NCBI GenBank assembly: GCA_027310565.1
Contig: DAIDAP010000015.1
Span: 62,001-126,000 of the forward strand
From: Chloroflexota bacterium
GTDB lineage: Bacteria; Chloroflexota; Limnocylindria; P2-11E
Length of the DNA: 64,000 nucleotides
Reading direction: 5' to 3'
Position 1 is the stretch's first letter. Each line of letters opens with the position of its first letter. The notes beneath the pieces are model-generated. The model saw only the letters and a program-made list of their open reading frames with translations, made no database searches and was not told where the DNA came from. Shown here in pieces: positions 58,023 through 64,000 of this stretch. A program made the position numbers and the translations under genes.

Positions 58023-59128
58023 ACCTCGTCTCGACGATCACCGGGCTGCCGTACGTGGGGAAGACCACGCTCTTCAACCTGCTCACCGGCGGCCATGCGG
58101 CGACGGGTGCGTTCGCCGGCGCCGAGGCCGAGACGAACGTCGGCGTGGCGAAGGTGCCGGACGCGCGCGTCGACCGCCTTTCGGCGCTCTACGCGCCGAA
58201 GAAGACGACGTACGCGGAGGTGACGTACCGCGACCTCGGCCTCGCGCACTCGGCGCAGCAGCACCAGGGCGGCCCGAGCGCGCAGAAGCTCGGCGACCTG
58301 CGGACCTCCGACGCGATCCTGCACGTCGTGCGCGCCTTCCGCGACGCGTCCGTGCCGCACGTGGACGCGACGGTCGACCCGGTGCGCGACCTCGCGAGCA
58401 TCGAGCTGGAGCTGCTCATCGCGGACCACGCCGTCGTGGAGAAGCGCCTCGAGCGCATCGAGCCCGAGCTGCGGGCGGCGAAGGGCGCCGAGCGCGAGGC
58501 GCGCGAGCGGGAGCGGAGCGTGCTGCGGAAGGCGATGACGTCCCTCGAGGCCGAGACGCCGCTGCGCGACCTCGCGCTGGACGAGGAGGAGCGCAGGGCC
58601 GTGCGCGGCTACCGCTTCCTGACGCTGCTGCCGCAGCTCGTCGTCGCGAACGTCGACGAGGCCGACGTCGCGGGTGCGGAGGCCGTCCTCGCGCCGCTCC
58701 GCGCCGCGGCCGCCGCGCACCGGCACGAATCGGTCGTCGCGGTGTGCGCGAAGCTCGAGGCCGAGATCGCGGACCTCGAGCCCGAGGAGGCCGGCGCGTT
58801 CCGCCGGGACCTCGGCGTGACCGAGCCAGCGCTGCACCGCGTCATCCGAGCGACGTACGACCTCCTCGGCCTCGTCTCGTTCTTCACCGTCGGGTCCGAC
58901 GAGGTGCGCGCCTGGACGATCCCCGCGGGCACGCAGGCGCCCGCGGCCGCCGGCGCGATCCACTCGGACCTCGAGCGCGGCTTCATCCGCGCGGAGGTGA
59001 TCGAGTGGGACCGCCTGCTGGAGGCCGGCTCGGAGGCGAACGCGAAGAAGCGGGGGGTCGTGCGGACCGAGGGGAGGGACTACGTCGTGAAGGACGGTGA
59101 CGTGCTGCACGTCCTGTTCAACGTGTGA
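58019..59128 (+). CDS. ychF: YchF-like OBG-family GTPase/ATPase
   Basis: 369 residues. N-terminal P-loop ITGLPYVGKTTLFNLLTGG (GLPNVGKST in most YchF proteins, so two residues differ), an expanded switch region, a coiled-coil domain (about 125-180), and a C-terminal TGS domain (LLGLVSFFTVGSDEVRAWTIPAGTQAPAAAGAIHSDLERGFIRAEVI in parts). YchF binds ribosomes and prefers ATP. G3 DLGLAH replaces the usual DIAGLV, which is notable. GTG 58019 overlaps murI. Symbol given by closest family; a divergent paralogue is possible. Confidence 0.8.
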   Translation: MNLVSTITGLPYVGKTTLFNLLTGGHAATGAFAGAEAETNVGVAKVPDARVDRLSALYAPKKTTYAEVTYRDLGLAHSAQQHQGGPSAQKLGDLRTSDAILHVVRAFRDASVPHVDATVDPVRDLASIELELLIADHAVVEKRLERIEPELRAAKGAEREARERERSVLRKAMTSLEAETPLRDLALDEEERRAVRGYRFLTLLPQLVVANVDEADVAGAEAVLAPLRAAAAAHRHESVVAVCAKLEAEIADLEPEEAGAFRRDLGVTEPALHRVIRATYDLLGLVSFFTVGSDEVRAWTIPAGTQAPAAAGAIHSDLERGFIRAEVIEWDRLLEAGSEANAKKRGVVRTEGRDYVVKDGDVLHVLFNV

Positions 59129-59988
59129 GCACCGGCCCGGGGCGGTTCGTCGCGGTCGGCCACGTGGCGCGCGACGAGTTCGAGGGCGAGCCGGCGTGGC
59201 GCCTCGGCGGCACCGCCCTCTACGCGACGGCGACCGCGGCGCGGCTCGGCGTCGCGACCGACCTCGTCACGCGCGTCGGTCCGCGCGAATCGGGGCCGCT
59301 GCGCGAGCGGTGCGCGGCGCTCGGCATCACGCTGCACGCGCTGCCCGCCGAGGTCACGACCACGTACGCCTTCCGCCACGTCGACGGCCACCGGGAGCTC
59401 CGCCTGCGCGCGCGCGCCCGCGGCATCACCGCCGCCGACGTGCCGCCGGAGCTCCTCGGTGCGCCGGCCGTCGTCCTCGCCTCGATCGCGCACGAGATCC
59501 ATCCGAGCCTGCTGCGCGCGTTCACGACGGGGCAGGTCGTGGTCGCGGCGCAGGGCTACCTGCGGGAGTGGAGCGCGGATGGGTCGATCCGGCCGCGGCG
59601 GTGGGACGGCGCCGAGGAGGTCGTCGCCGCGGCGCGCGCCGTCGTGCTGAGCGAGGACGATGTCGCGGGCGACCTGAGCGGGCCGCGCCGCTGGTCCGCG
59701 CATGGCGTGGTCATCGTGACGCTCGCCGAGCGTGGCGCCCTCGTGCTGGACGCCGGCGACGAGCGGCTCGTGCCGGGCTGCGCGGCCGCGCGCGTCGTCG
59801 ATCCGACCGGCGCGGGCGACGCGTTCGCGGCGGGCCTGGCGGTCGCCCTCGCGGAGGGGCGCGCGCTGCTCGACGCCGTGCGCTTCGCCAACGCGGTGGC
59901 GTCGTTCGCGGTCGAGGCGGTCGGCACCGAGGGCCTGTCGGACCGTGCGGGGGTCGAGGCGCGGCTGCGCGGCGGGTCGTGCGGCTGA
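59125..59988 (+). CDS. PfkB-family carbohydrate kinase
   Basis: 287 residues. LGGTALYATATAARLG near 25-40 and the C-terminal DPTGAGDAFAAGLAVALAEG (anion hole and catalytic Asp) define the ribokinase/PfkB family. The lid region is short, as in nucleoside- or inositol-type members. Substrate unknown. GTG start overlaps the GTPase gene; it converges with the binding-protein gene 28 bases away. Confidence 0.87.
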   Translation: MSTGPGRFVAVGHVARDEFEGEPAWRLGGTALYATATAARLGVATDLVTRVGPRESGPLRERCAALGITLHALPAEVTTTYAFRHVDGHRELRLRARARGITAADVPPELLGAPAVVLASIAHEIHPSLLRAFTTGQVVVAAQGYLREWSADGSIRPRRWDGAEEVVAAARAVVLSEDDVAGDLSGPRRWSAHGVVIVTLAERGALVLDAGDERLVPGCAAARVVDPTGAGDAFAAGLAVALAEGRALLDAVRFANAVASFAVEAVGTEGLSDRAGVEARLRGGSCG

Positions 59989-60016
59989 TGCCGCGTCGGG
60001 GAGTCCCGTGCCGCCG

Positions 60017-60931
60017 CTACTCCGGCGACAGCTTGCGGTCGCCGGTGATGGGCGTGATGTCCTTCTCGTACAGCGTGGCCCACGTCCCGCTCGAGATCAG
60101 GCGCGAGACGAAGTCGTCGAGGAACGGCATGAAGCCCTGCCGGTCGCCGCTGACGTTCTTCTTCACGCCGATCCCGTAGCGGCGGTCGCCGAACGCGGCG
60201 CCGACGATGGCCGTCCCGGCGTCCCGCTTCGCGAGCATGGCGAGCACGACCTCGTTCGCCGCGATCGCCTCGGCGGCGCCGATCCGGAGTGCCTCGAGGC
60301 ACGCGGCATAGCTGTCGACGAGGAGGATCTTCGCGCCGTTGCTCGTGGCGGCGCGCAGGTCGGTCTCGGCCGCCGAGCCGCGCTGCGTGCAGACCGTCTT
60401 CGAGCCGTCGGCGACGTCGCGCACCTCGCTGATCTGGTCGTTTCCCTTGCGCACGAGGAGCCGGGCGCCGGTGCGGAAGTACGCCGCACCGACGTCGATC
60501 TGCGCCTTCACGTCGTCGCTGAGCGGCACCGCCTGGATGACCACGTCGGCGCTGCCCCCGGTGAGGGCCGTGATCCGCGTCGCGGCGTTGACCGGCACCC
60601 ACTCGATGCGGCTCGCCGGGTCGTCGCGGCCGCCGTAGATCGCCCTCATCAGCTCGCGCGCGAGGTCGACCTCGAATCCCGACCACGCGCCGGTGCTCGG
60701 GTCCTTCTCGCTGAACGGCGGGTTGTCCTCCTGCGTGCCCACGCGCACCTTGCCCCTCGCCTGCAGCGCGTATTGGTACGTCGCGAGCTCGAAGCGTGGT
60801 CGTGTGCTCGGGCTCGCGGTCGGCGCGGCGCTCGGGGTCGGCCGCGTCGTGTCCGTTGGCGTGCACGAGAGCAGGGCCGCGACGAGGAGCGCGATGGTGC
60901 CAGCGCCGCGGCGGCGCATCTCCATGGGCAC
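60017..60931 (-). CDS. Family 3 extracellular solute-binding lipoprotein
   Basis: 304 residues. Signal with lipobox IALLVAALLSC (Cys near 23), a Thr/Pro/Ser linker, then an amino-acid-binding fold: GKVRVGTQEDNPPFSEKDPSTGAWSGFEVDLAREL, RITALTGGSADVVIQAV, SAAETDLRAA and GIGVKKN. Such proteins deliver polar amino acids, often glutamate, to ABC permeases, but no permease is adjacent. The start may be any of three nearby Met codons. It is divergent from the hydrolase gene across 26 bases. Confidence 0.87.
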   Translation of the reverse strand: MPMEMRRRGAGTIALLVAALLSCTPTDTTRPTPSAAPTASPSTRPRFELATYQYALQARGKVRVGTQEDNPPFSEKDPSTGAWSGFEVDLARELMRAIYGGRDDPASRIEWVPVNAATRITALTGGSADVVIQAVPLSDDVKAQIDVGAAYFRTGARLLVRKGNDQISEVRDVADGSKTVCTQRGSAAETDLRAATSNGAKILLVDSYAACLEALRIGAAEAIAANEVVLAMLAKRDAGTAIVGAAFGDRRYGIGVKKNVSGDRQGFMPFLDDFVSRLISSGTWATLYEKDITPITGDRKLSPE

Positions 60932-60945
60932 CGAGCGTAACGCGC

Positions 60946-60951
60946 TAGCCT
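60946..60951 (+). promoter_or_regulatory. -10-like element, leaderless start of the hydrolase gene
   Basis: TAGCCT ends 6 bases before GTG 60958. The divergent gap of 26 bases is too short for a separate leader. Confidence 0.4.
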
Positions 60952-60957
60952 CGGGCC

Positions 60958-61755
60958 GTGCAGGATCACTTCGGTCCGGCGCGCGCGGTGCTCGCGTCGG
61001 CCGCGTTCCGCGCGAGCGCGCTGGTGCGCGACCCCGCGGGCGACGAGCTCCTCGGCCTCGATGCCGACGCCGTCCACCCGGCGGCGTCGGTCATCAAGAT
61101 CCCGCTGGTGATGGCGCTCTACGACGACGCGGCCGCGGGGCGTCTGAGCCTCGACGAGCGCGCGCCCGTCGGTGCGCGTGTGGACGGCAGCGGCGTGCTG
61201 CGCGACCTGCGCGACGTCGAAGCGCTGACGCTCCGCGACCTCGCCGCGCTCACGATGATCCTGTCCGACAACACGGCGACGAACGCGCTCATCGCCCGCC
61301 TGGGCCTCGACCGCGTGAGCGAGCGGCTGCGCGAGTGGGGCTGCGCCGCGACGCGGCTGCGCCGGAGCATGTACGACGTCGAGGCGGCGCGTCGCGGGCT
61401 CGAGAACGTGGCGAGCGCTCGCGAGACGGCCATGCTCGTGGCGCGGCTCGTCGCCGCGGAGGGCATCGACCGCGGCGCCGCCGACGGCGTGCTCGGGCTC
61501 ATGGAGCGCTGCGACGACGACCGCAAGCTGCGCCGTTACCTCGCGCCGGAGGAGAAGGTGCCCAGCAAGAGCGGGACGCTCGACGCGTCCCGGAACGACG
61601 TGGCGCTGTTCCGCGGGCCGCGGCGCACGCTGATCGTCGCGGCGTTCACGCGGGAGGTCCGCGACCACCTTGCCGCCGAGCACGCGCTCGGGGTCCTCGG
61701 CCGCTGCGCGGCGCGGGCCGCGGGTATCGCGGTGCCGCCCCTTCCGTTCGGGTAG
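60958..61755 (+). CDS. Class A beta-lactamase-fold serine hydrolase
   Basis: 265 residues. SVIKIPLVMALYDDAA carries the SxxK motif, LSDNTATNALI the SDN motif, and VPSKSGTLDASRND the KSG motif, so all three active-site elements of serine beta-lactamases are there. No Sec signal peptide is visible at the GTG 60958 start, so it is either cytoplasmic or translated from an unrecognised upstream start. The class A omega-loop ExxLN is not clear, and esterase or peptidase activity is as likely as beta-lactamase. Confidence 0.82.
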   Translation: MQDHFGPARAVLASAAFRASALVRDPAGDELLGLDADAVHPAASVIKIPLVMALYDDAAAGRLSLDERAPVGARVDGSGVLRDLRDVEALTLRDLAALTMILSDNTATNALIARLGLDRVSERLREWGCAATRLRRSMYDVEAARRGLENVASARETAMLVARLVAAEGIDRGAADGVLGLMERCDDDRKLRRYLAPEEKVPSKSGTLDASRNDVALFRGPRRTLIVAAFTREVRDHLAAEHALGVLGRCAARAAGIAVPPLPFG

Positions 61756-61765
61756 CGCAGCGGCG

Positions 61766-62161
61766 ATGATGCGTGGCGTGCGCACCCATCGCCGGCGTCG
61801 GTCGCCGCGCTCGCTCCGGCCGCTCGTGGCCGCGCTCGTCCTGGCCGTCGGGCTCCTGAGCGCGTGGGCGTTCGCCGGCATCACCATCCGCGAGAACGCG
61901 CTGGCGCGGTTGACGTCCCAGACCCAGGCCCAGATCGCGGCGGAGGAGCGGCGCCGCACGACGCTCGAGGCCTCCGTCGCCCAGAAGCGCACGGAGGACT
62001 ACGTCGCCGAGCGCGCGCGCAGCCTCGGATGGGCGTGGCCGTGGGAGGCGATCATCGCGGTCGAGCAGGAGCGCGCGGCGCGGAACGAGGCGACGCCGGA
62101 GGAAGCCCGTCCCAGCCGCGTGCAGCGCTGGGTCGCGCTGCTCCTGGGCGCCGGGTCTTGA
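61766..62161 (+). CDS. FtsB/DivIC-type septum-initiation protein
   Basis: 131 residues: basic N-terminus, one span (LRPLVAALVLAVGLLSAWAFAGI near 17-39), a coiled coil (ENALARLTSQTQAQIAAEERRRTTLEASV), then a short soluble domain (YVAERARSLGWAWPWEAIIAVEQE). This is FtsB/DivIC architecture and would complement the FtsL-like protein at 10638. ATG start 11 bases after the hydrolase stop. Position next to tRNA genes and tilS-ftsH matches Gram-positive divIC-tilS-ftsH order. Confidence 0.83.
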   Translation: MMRGVRTHRRRRSPRSLRPLVAALVLAVGLLSAWAFAGITIRENALARLTSQTQAQIAAEERRRTTLEASVAQKRTEDYVAERARSLGWAWPWEAIIAVEQERAARNEATPEEARPSRVQRWVALLLGAGS

Positions 62162-62236
62162 GCTCTCACGCCGGCGACGCATCGCCTCAGGGGCCGAGCG
62201 TCACGCCAAGAGCGCGTCGATGGTCGTGATCCCTGG

Positions 62237-62242
62237 TACGAT
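62237..62242 (+). promoter_or_regulatory. Extended -10 of the tRNA-fMet promoter
   Basis: TGGTACGAT: TG one base before TACGAT, ending 11 bases upstream of the tRNA. No good -35. Confidence 0.5.
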
Positions 62243-62253
62243 TAGACTGACGA

Positions 62254-62325
62254 CGCGGGGTGGAGCAGCGGTAGCTCGACGGGCTCATAACCCGTAGGTC
62301 CTGGGTTCGAATCCCAGCCCCGCAA
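62254..62325 (+). tRNA. Initiator tRNA-fMet (CAT)
   Basis: Acceptor stem CGCGGGG/CCCCGCA with the diagnostic C1-A72 mismatch, anticodon arm ACGGG-CTCATAA-CCCGT with the three consecutive G-C pairs of initiators, anticodon CAT at 62286-62288, T-arm CTGGG-TTCGAAT-CCCAG. CCA is not fully encoded. Confidence 0.95.
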
Positions 62326-62331
62326 CAGACC

Positions 62332-62353
62332 GGCCCGGGCGCCTGCCCGGGCC
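62332..62353 (+). terminator. Possible terminator after tRNA-fMet
   Basis: GGCCCGGGC-GCCT-GCCCGGGCC forms a perfect 9-bp stem 6 bases past the tRNA. Only TTGTCGT follows, so the T tract is poor. Confidence 0.6.
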
Positions 62354-62397
62354 TTGTCGTCCCTGGTGCCTCGGCCGTCCGGTGCCGCGCATCGTCG

Positions 62398-62418
62398 AGG
62401 GATTCCCGGTGCGCGACA
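62398..62418 (+). repeat. 21-bp exact repeat, copy B (upstream of tRNA-Met)
   Basis: Identical to 23948-23968. Here it lies directly before a TAGAAT -10 (62420-62425), occupying the -35/spacer position of the tRNA-Met promoter. Confidence 0.8.
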
Positions 62419-62419
62419 T

Positions 62420-62425
62420 TAGAAT
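62420..62425 (+). promoter_or_regulatory. -10 element of the tRNA-Met/tilS promoter
   Basis: TAGAAT ends 10 bases before the tRNA. The 21-bp repeat sits immediately upstream. Confidence 0.55.
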
Positions 62426-62435
62426 CGATGTTCTC

Positions 62436-62510
62436 GGCTGGGTAGCTCAGTCGGCCTAGAGCAGTGGATTCATAACCCACCGGTCGGCGGTTCGAATCCG
62501 CCCCCAGCCA
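62436..62510 (+). tRNA. Elongator tRNA-Met (CAT)
   Basis: Acceptor GGCTGGG/CCCAGCC, D-arm GCTC/GAGC, anticodon loop TTCATAA with CAT at 62471-62473, T-arm GGCGG-TTCGAAT-CCGCC, discriminator A62510. The anticodon stem GTGGA/CCCAC has one A-C mismatch next to the loop. T4 and G5 in the acceptor stem argue against it being the TilS substrate. Confidence 0.92.
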
Positions 62511-62513
62511 CCG

Positions 62514-63890
62514 TTGGCAACGCCCTCGACGCGCCGGATCGTGCGGACCGTCCGCGAGTTCGCGCGCGAGCACGCGCTGCTGGTGCCCGGGCCGATCGTC
62601 GTCGCGGTCTCCGGCGGCACCGACTCGACCGCGCTCGCGCTCATCCTCGCCGAGCTGCGCGCCGAGCTCGGCCTCGTGCTGCACGTCGCGCACTTCGATC
62701 ACCGCGCGCGGCCGGACGCCGCGCCCGGCGACGCCGCGTTCGTCGCCGACCTCGCGAACCACATCGGCGCTCGGCTGCGTGTCGGGCGCGCCGACCGCGC
62801 ACCGGCGAGCGAGGACGACGCGCGGCGAGCGCGCTACGAGTTCCTGCGGCGCGTGGGGCGAGCGGTCGCCGCGACGGCGATCGCGACCGGCCACACGCGG
62901 GACGACCAGGCCGAGACGGTGCTCCTCCATCTCACGCGCGGCTCCGGCCTCGCCGGCCTCGCCGGCATGCGGCCGCTGCGCGACGGGATCGTGCGGCCGC
63001 TGCTCGCGATCGGACGCGCGGACACGGCGGCGATCTGCGCGGCCGCCGGCGTGACGGCGCGCGAGGACGCGACCAACGCGTCGCTCCGCTTCGCGCGCAA
63101 TCGGATCCGGCTGCGGGTCCTCCCCGAGCTCGAGCGGATCAACCCGCGCGTCCGTGAAGCGCTCGCGCGCTTCGCCGAGGCCGCCGCGCAGACCGAGGCC
63201 GCGTCTCCCCGCGGCGCATGCCCGGCGAGCGCGCTCGACCTGTCGGCGCTGCCCGATGGTGCGGATCGCCAGCGCGCCCTCGCCGACGCGTGGCAGGCGG
63301 TCACGGGGCGGGTGCTCACGGCGGCGCAGCGCTCGGCGCTCACGCGGCTCACGTCGACCGGCGCGGGCACGAGGCGCATCGACCTGCCGGGCGGCGCGGC
63401 GGTGCGCGAGTACGGCACCCTGCGGCTCGGCGTGCGCGAGGACCGTCCGGCCGTCGCCGGTCCGCTTCCGCTGCGGCGCGGCGAGCCGGCGCTGTGGCAG
63501 GGCTGGCGGATCGCCCTCGATATGCCGCCGGACGGGCTCCCGCACCGCGCGCGGGTCCGCGCCTCGGACGCCGCCGGTCTGGTGGTCCGGTCGCGGCGAC
63601 CCGGCGATCGGCTCGCGGGCGGCCGGAAGAAGGTGCAGGACGTCCTCGTGGACGCCAAGGTCCCCGCCGCCCGGCGCGACGGCTGGCCCCTCGTCACGTT
63701 GAACGAGCAGGTCGTGTGGATCCCCGGGATCACCAGACCGCCGCGGGCCGGCCGCGTGCCGCTCGCGGCAGGACCAGTGGGGGATGACCCCACACCGGTC
63801 TCGGGCGCTACGGTGGGTTCGGGCCCACGCGGTCAGGTAGCATCGATGACAGAAGCTCGCCCACGCGGCGGGAAGAGAGGCCGAGGCTGA
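62514..63890 (+). CDS. tilS: tRNA(Ile)-lysidine synthetase
   Basis: TilS converts C34 of tRNA-Ile2 to lysidine so that it reads AUA. 458 residues. PP-loop VVAVSGGTDSTALALIL, HVAHFDHRARPDA, AIATGHTRDDQAETVLLHLTRGSGLAGLAGM, REDATNASLRFARNRIRLRVLPEL and the C-terminal TilS domain (VRSRRPGDRLAGGRKKVQDVLVDAKVP) are intact. Start TTG 62514 is 3 bases past the tRNA-Met; GTG 62541 is an alternative. The last 35 residues look like non-conserved readthrough toward ftsH. Confidence 0.95.
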   Translation: MATPSTRRIVRTVREFAREHALLVPGPIVVAVSGGTDSTALALILAELRAELGLVLHVAHFDHRARPDAAPGDAAFVADLANHIGARLRVGRADRAPASEDDARRARYEFLRRVGRAVAATAIATGHTRDDQAETVLLHLTRGSGLAGLAGMRPLRDGIVRPLLAIGRADTAAICAAAGVTAREDATNASLRFARNRIRLRVLPELERINPRVREALARFAEAAAQTEAASPRGACPASALDLSALPDGADRQRALADAWQAVTGRVLTAAQRSALTRLTSTGAGTRRIDLPGGAAVREYGTLRLGVREDRPAVAGPLPLRRGEPALWQGWRIALDMPPDGLPHRARVRASDAAGLVVRSRRPGDRLAGGRKKVQDVLVDAKVPAARRDGWPLVTLNEQVVWIPGITRPPRAGRVPLAAGPVGDDPTPVSGATVGSGPRGQVASMTEARPRGGKRGRG

Positions 63891-64000
63891 ACCTGGACAA
63901 CCGCATCTTCAAGAACGGCATCCTCACGCTGCTCCTGGTGGTGATGGGGCTGGCGCTCCTGTACGCCTACCGCTCGCAGGCGCCCGCCGTCCAGACGATC
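63887..64000 (+). CDS. ftsH: FtsH protease N-terminus (partial), probable CTG start
   Basis: The window ends 38 codons into a frame that starts LNLDNRIFKNGILTLLLVV: a short polar end then the first membrane span, as in FtsH AAA+ proteases, and tilS-ftsH order is common. The only start at the right place is CTG 63887, which overlaps the tilS stop as CTGA, like the many GTGA overlaps here. GAGAGG lies 8 bases upstream. The next in-frame GTG would cut into the membrane span. Catalytic parts lie outside the window. Confidence 0.75.
   Translation, partial: MNLDNRIFKNGILTLLLVVMGLALLYAYRSQAPAVQTI

Noticed and set aside
60958-61755. Antibiotic-resistance beta-lactamase
   Set aside because: The SxxK, SDN and KSG motifs are present, but there is no signal peptide or clear omega-loop Glu motif, so a resistance role is not supported.
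1-64000. CRISPR arrays, insertion sequences, prophage or rRNA genes
   Set aside because: No regularly spaced repeats, transposase motifs, phage structural genes or rRNA segments were found on either strand.

Overview
The window is 64 kb of GC-rich bacterial chromosome with tightly packed genes, mostly on the + strand and mostly joined by 1-4 base stop/start overlaps (GTGA or ATGA). Gene content suggests a single-membrane bacterium, most likely Chloroflexota (Limnocylindria-like lineages fit best), with Actinobacteriota as the main alternative. This is inferred from a dcw cluster carrying the small basic protein gene, GAAC-N4-GTTC SOS-type boxes, frequent GTG starts, apparent leaderless promoters and the absence of any outer-membrane gene. 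No 16S rRNA is present to confirm it. I see no prophage, insertion sequence or CRISPR array.

Layout. 1-1.1 kb: parB (partial) and parA on the minus strand, then a tRNA with anticodon CAT that looks like the lysidine-type tRNA-Ile2. 1.2-3.5 kb: a PLP dehydratase, an RNase H, a degenerate phosphotransferase-like protein and RNase P RNA. 3.55-3.77 kb: a candidate small RNA with its own promoter and terminator. 3.8-9.0 kb: an ABC exporter, a prolyl oligopeptidase, a zinc-ribbon protein and FabH. 9.1-26.7 kb: the division and cell-wall (dcw) cluster mraZ-rsmH-ftsL-ftsI-murF-mraY-pgeF-murD-ftsW-murG-murC-murB-ddl-ftsQ-sbp-ftsA-ftsZ, headed by a TTGACA promoter and a three-copy MraZ operator. murE is missing from its usual place. 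26.7-30.7 kb: nrdR with its own box, a HAD phosphatase, dcd, YggT, DUF167, a frameshifted ECF sigma factor, a membrane protein and PspC. 30.7-34.8 kb: a DUF2231-Rieske protein, MgtE, a DUF2207 protein and tRNA-Val. 34.9-37.3 kb: a TetR/cupin/PAS module around an 18-bp perfect palindrome, then a lipoprotein and a small membrane protein. 37.3-43.9 kb: DUF4446, a lipid kinase, selA-ridA-small membrane protein-selB and leucyl aminopeptidase. 44-49.7 kb: a UvrD helicase-nuclease, an MFS transporter and rmuC, two of them behind SOS-like boxes. 49.7-56 kb: an M20 hydrolase, a methyltransferase, a D-aminoacylase and a dgcN-dgcA-like pair, probably for D-amino-acid salvage. 56-60 kb: a TadZ/CpaE-like ATPase, murI, a YchF-like GTPase and a PfkB kinase. 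60-64 kb: an amino-acid-binding lipoprotein, a beta-lactamase-fold hydrolase, a DivIC-like protein, tRNA-fMet, tRNA-Met, tilS and the start of ftsH.

How it fits together: the dcw operon makes peptidoglycan precursors (murB, murC, murD, murF, ddl, mraY, murG) and the divisome (ftsL, ftsI, ftsW, ftsQ, ftsA, ftsZ). murI and the D-amino-acid genes handle D-glutamate supply and probably its recycling. tilS lies in the same window as all three CAT-anticodon tRNAs, one of which it should modify.

The most unusual signals are: (1) -10-like hexamers placed 5-9 bases before start codons that lack a ribosome binding site, pointing to widespread leaderless transcription; (2) a hairpin that would bury the ftsZ start codon, overlapped by a short upstream ORF; (3) a 21-bp exact repeat upstream of both ftsA and tRNA-Met; (4) four genes (rsmH, the HAD phosphatase, the sigma factor, ftsH) whose frame or start is non-canonical. 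The last group is either one-base assembly errors or real recoding/CTG initiation, and this cannot be settled from the sequence alone.
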